DNA from: Gemmatimonadota bacterium
GTDB taxonomy: Bacteria > Gemmatimonadota > Gemmatimonadetes > Gemmatimonadales > GWC2-71-9
Assembly (NCBI GenBank): GCA_029862935.1
Contig: JAOTWK010000239.1
Location: forward strand, 1 to 5,865
Direction: 5' to 3'
Length of the DNA: 5,865 nt
In this document: piece by piece, positions 5,692-5,865 of the stretch
How positions within the stretch are numbered: the first letter of the stretch is position 1
Layout: each line of letters opens with the position of its first letter
The notes under the pieces: model-generated
What the model was told of the DNA's origin: nothing
Seen by the model: the letters and a program-made list of their open reading frames with translations, nothing else
Databases searched by the model: none
Position numbers and translations under genes: made by a program

Positions 5692-5731
5692 TCGAACAGC
5701 GGATCAGGAGGCCGCAGGGGCCGCGTGAAGA

Positions 5732-5759
5732 ACCCGGTCGTGCGAGTGCACGGCCGGGT
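5732..5759 (+). terminator. Hairpin after the membrane protein gene, likely terminator
   Basis: ACCCGGTCGTG pairs with CACGGCCGGGT across a six-base loop (CGAGTG), giving an 11-bp stem with one G-U pair. It begins 40 bases past the stop codon. No run of T follows, so it is not a standard intrinsic terminator; it may still end or stabilise the transcript, as seen in other high-GC bacteria. Confidence 0.5.
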
Positions 5760-5794
5760 CTCGGCTCAAGAGTTCAAGAGTGAGAGATGCTCGA

Positions 5795-5865
5795 ATGAGA
5801 TGGAAGACGATCGTGGCCGTCGGTTATGAAGTCCTGGCCCTCCGGCTTATCGCGGCCTATTGTAG
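5795..5865 (+). CDS. Possible start of a further membrane or exported protein gene
   Basis: From ATG at 5795 the frame stays open to the window edge (23 codons) and reads MRWKTIVAVGYEVLALRLIAAYC. This is a basic start followed by a hydrophobic segment, like a first membrane helix or signal anchor. GAGAG at 5782-5786 is a modest ribosome site eight bases before the start. It lies after the hairpin at 5732-5759, so it may be a separate unit or a read-through partner of the upstream membrane protein gene. Too little is visible to name it, and an accidental open frame is possible. Confidence 0.4.
   Translation, partial: MRWKTIVAVGYEVLALRLIAAYC

Overview
This window looks like chromosomal DNA of a high-GC, Gram-negative-type bacterium. 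The gene content and protein style suggest Gemmatimonadota, or a neighbour such as Acidobacteriota or Myxococcota. The clues are an exported S15 Xaa-Pro peptidase, a pilin-like domain with a 'VAAMKSDLRNLATAQEAHY' stretch, and an unusual sigma-54 activator. The taxon is inferred from remembered family resemblance, not from a search. No rRNA, tRNA, CRISPR array, insertion sequence or transposase is visible. High GC produces many long antisense open frames, which are left out.

Layout. On the minus strand at the left are the 5' part of a small predicted lipoprotein gene (1-197) and, just upstream of it, a complete exported serine peptidase of the S15/CocE-PepX type (277-2154). A 363-base divergent spacer (2155-2517) holds a degenerate 7-bp tandem repeat that passes into a 9-bp repeat. 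On the plus strand, 2518-3255 encodes a five-helix membrane protein whose last helix and exterior domain resemble a type IV pilin. It converges on a minus-strand sigma-54-dependent activator (3357-4895). Divergent from the activator is a small multispan membrane protein (5119-5691). A hairpin (5732-5759) follows, then the likely start of another gene (5795 onward).

How the parts may work together. The clearest regulatory unit is at the right. The activator has Walker A, GAFTGA, Walker B and a Fis-type helix-turn-helix. Its divergent neighbour is preceded by a near-consensus -24/-12 sigma-54 promoter at 5064-5080, with a strong ribosome binding site at 5108-5113. The activator therefore probably drives the membrane protein gene. 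A second motif identical at 14 of 17 bases lies just past the activator's 3' end (3332-3348) and points antisense into it. The activator's own promoter region carries a consensus-like -35 and two short palindromes that could be operator sites.

The two most unusual items are this activator/sigma-54 promoter/orphan membrane protein unit and the pilin-like domain attached to a four-helix membrane domain in place of a normal prepilin leader.
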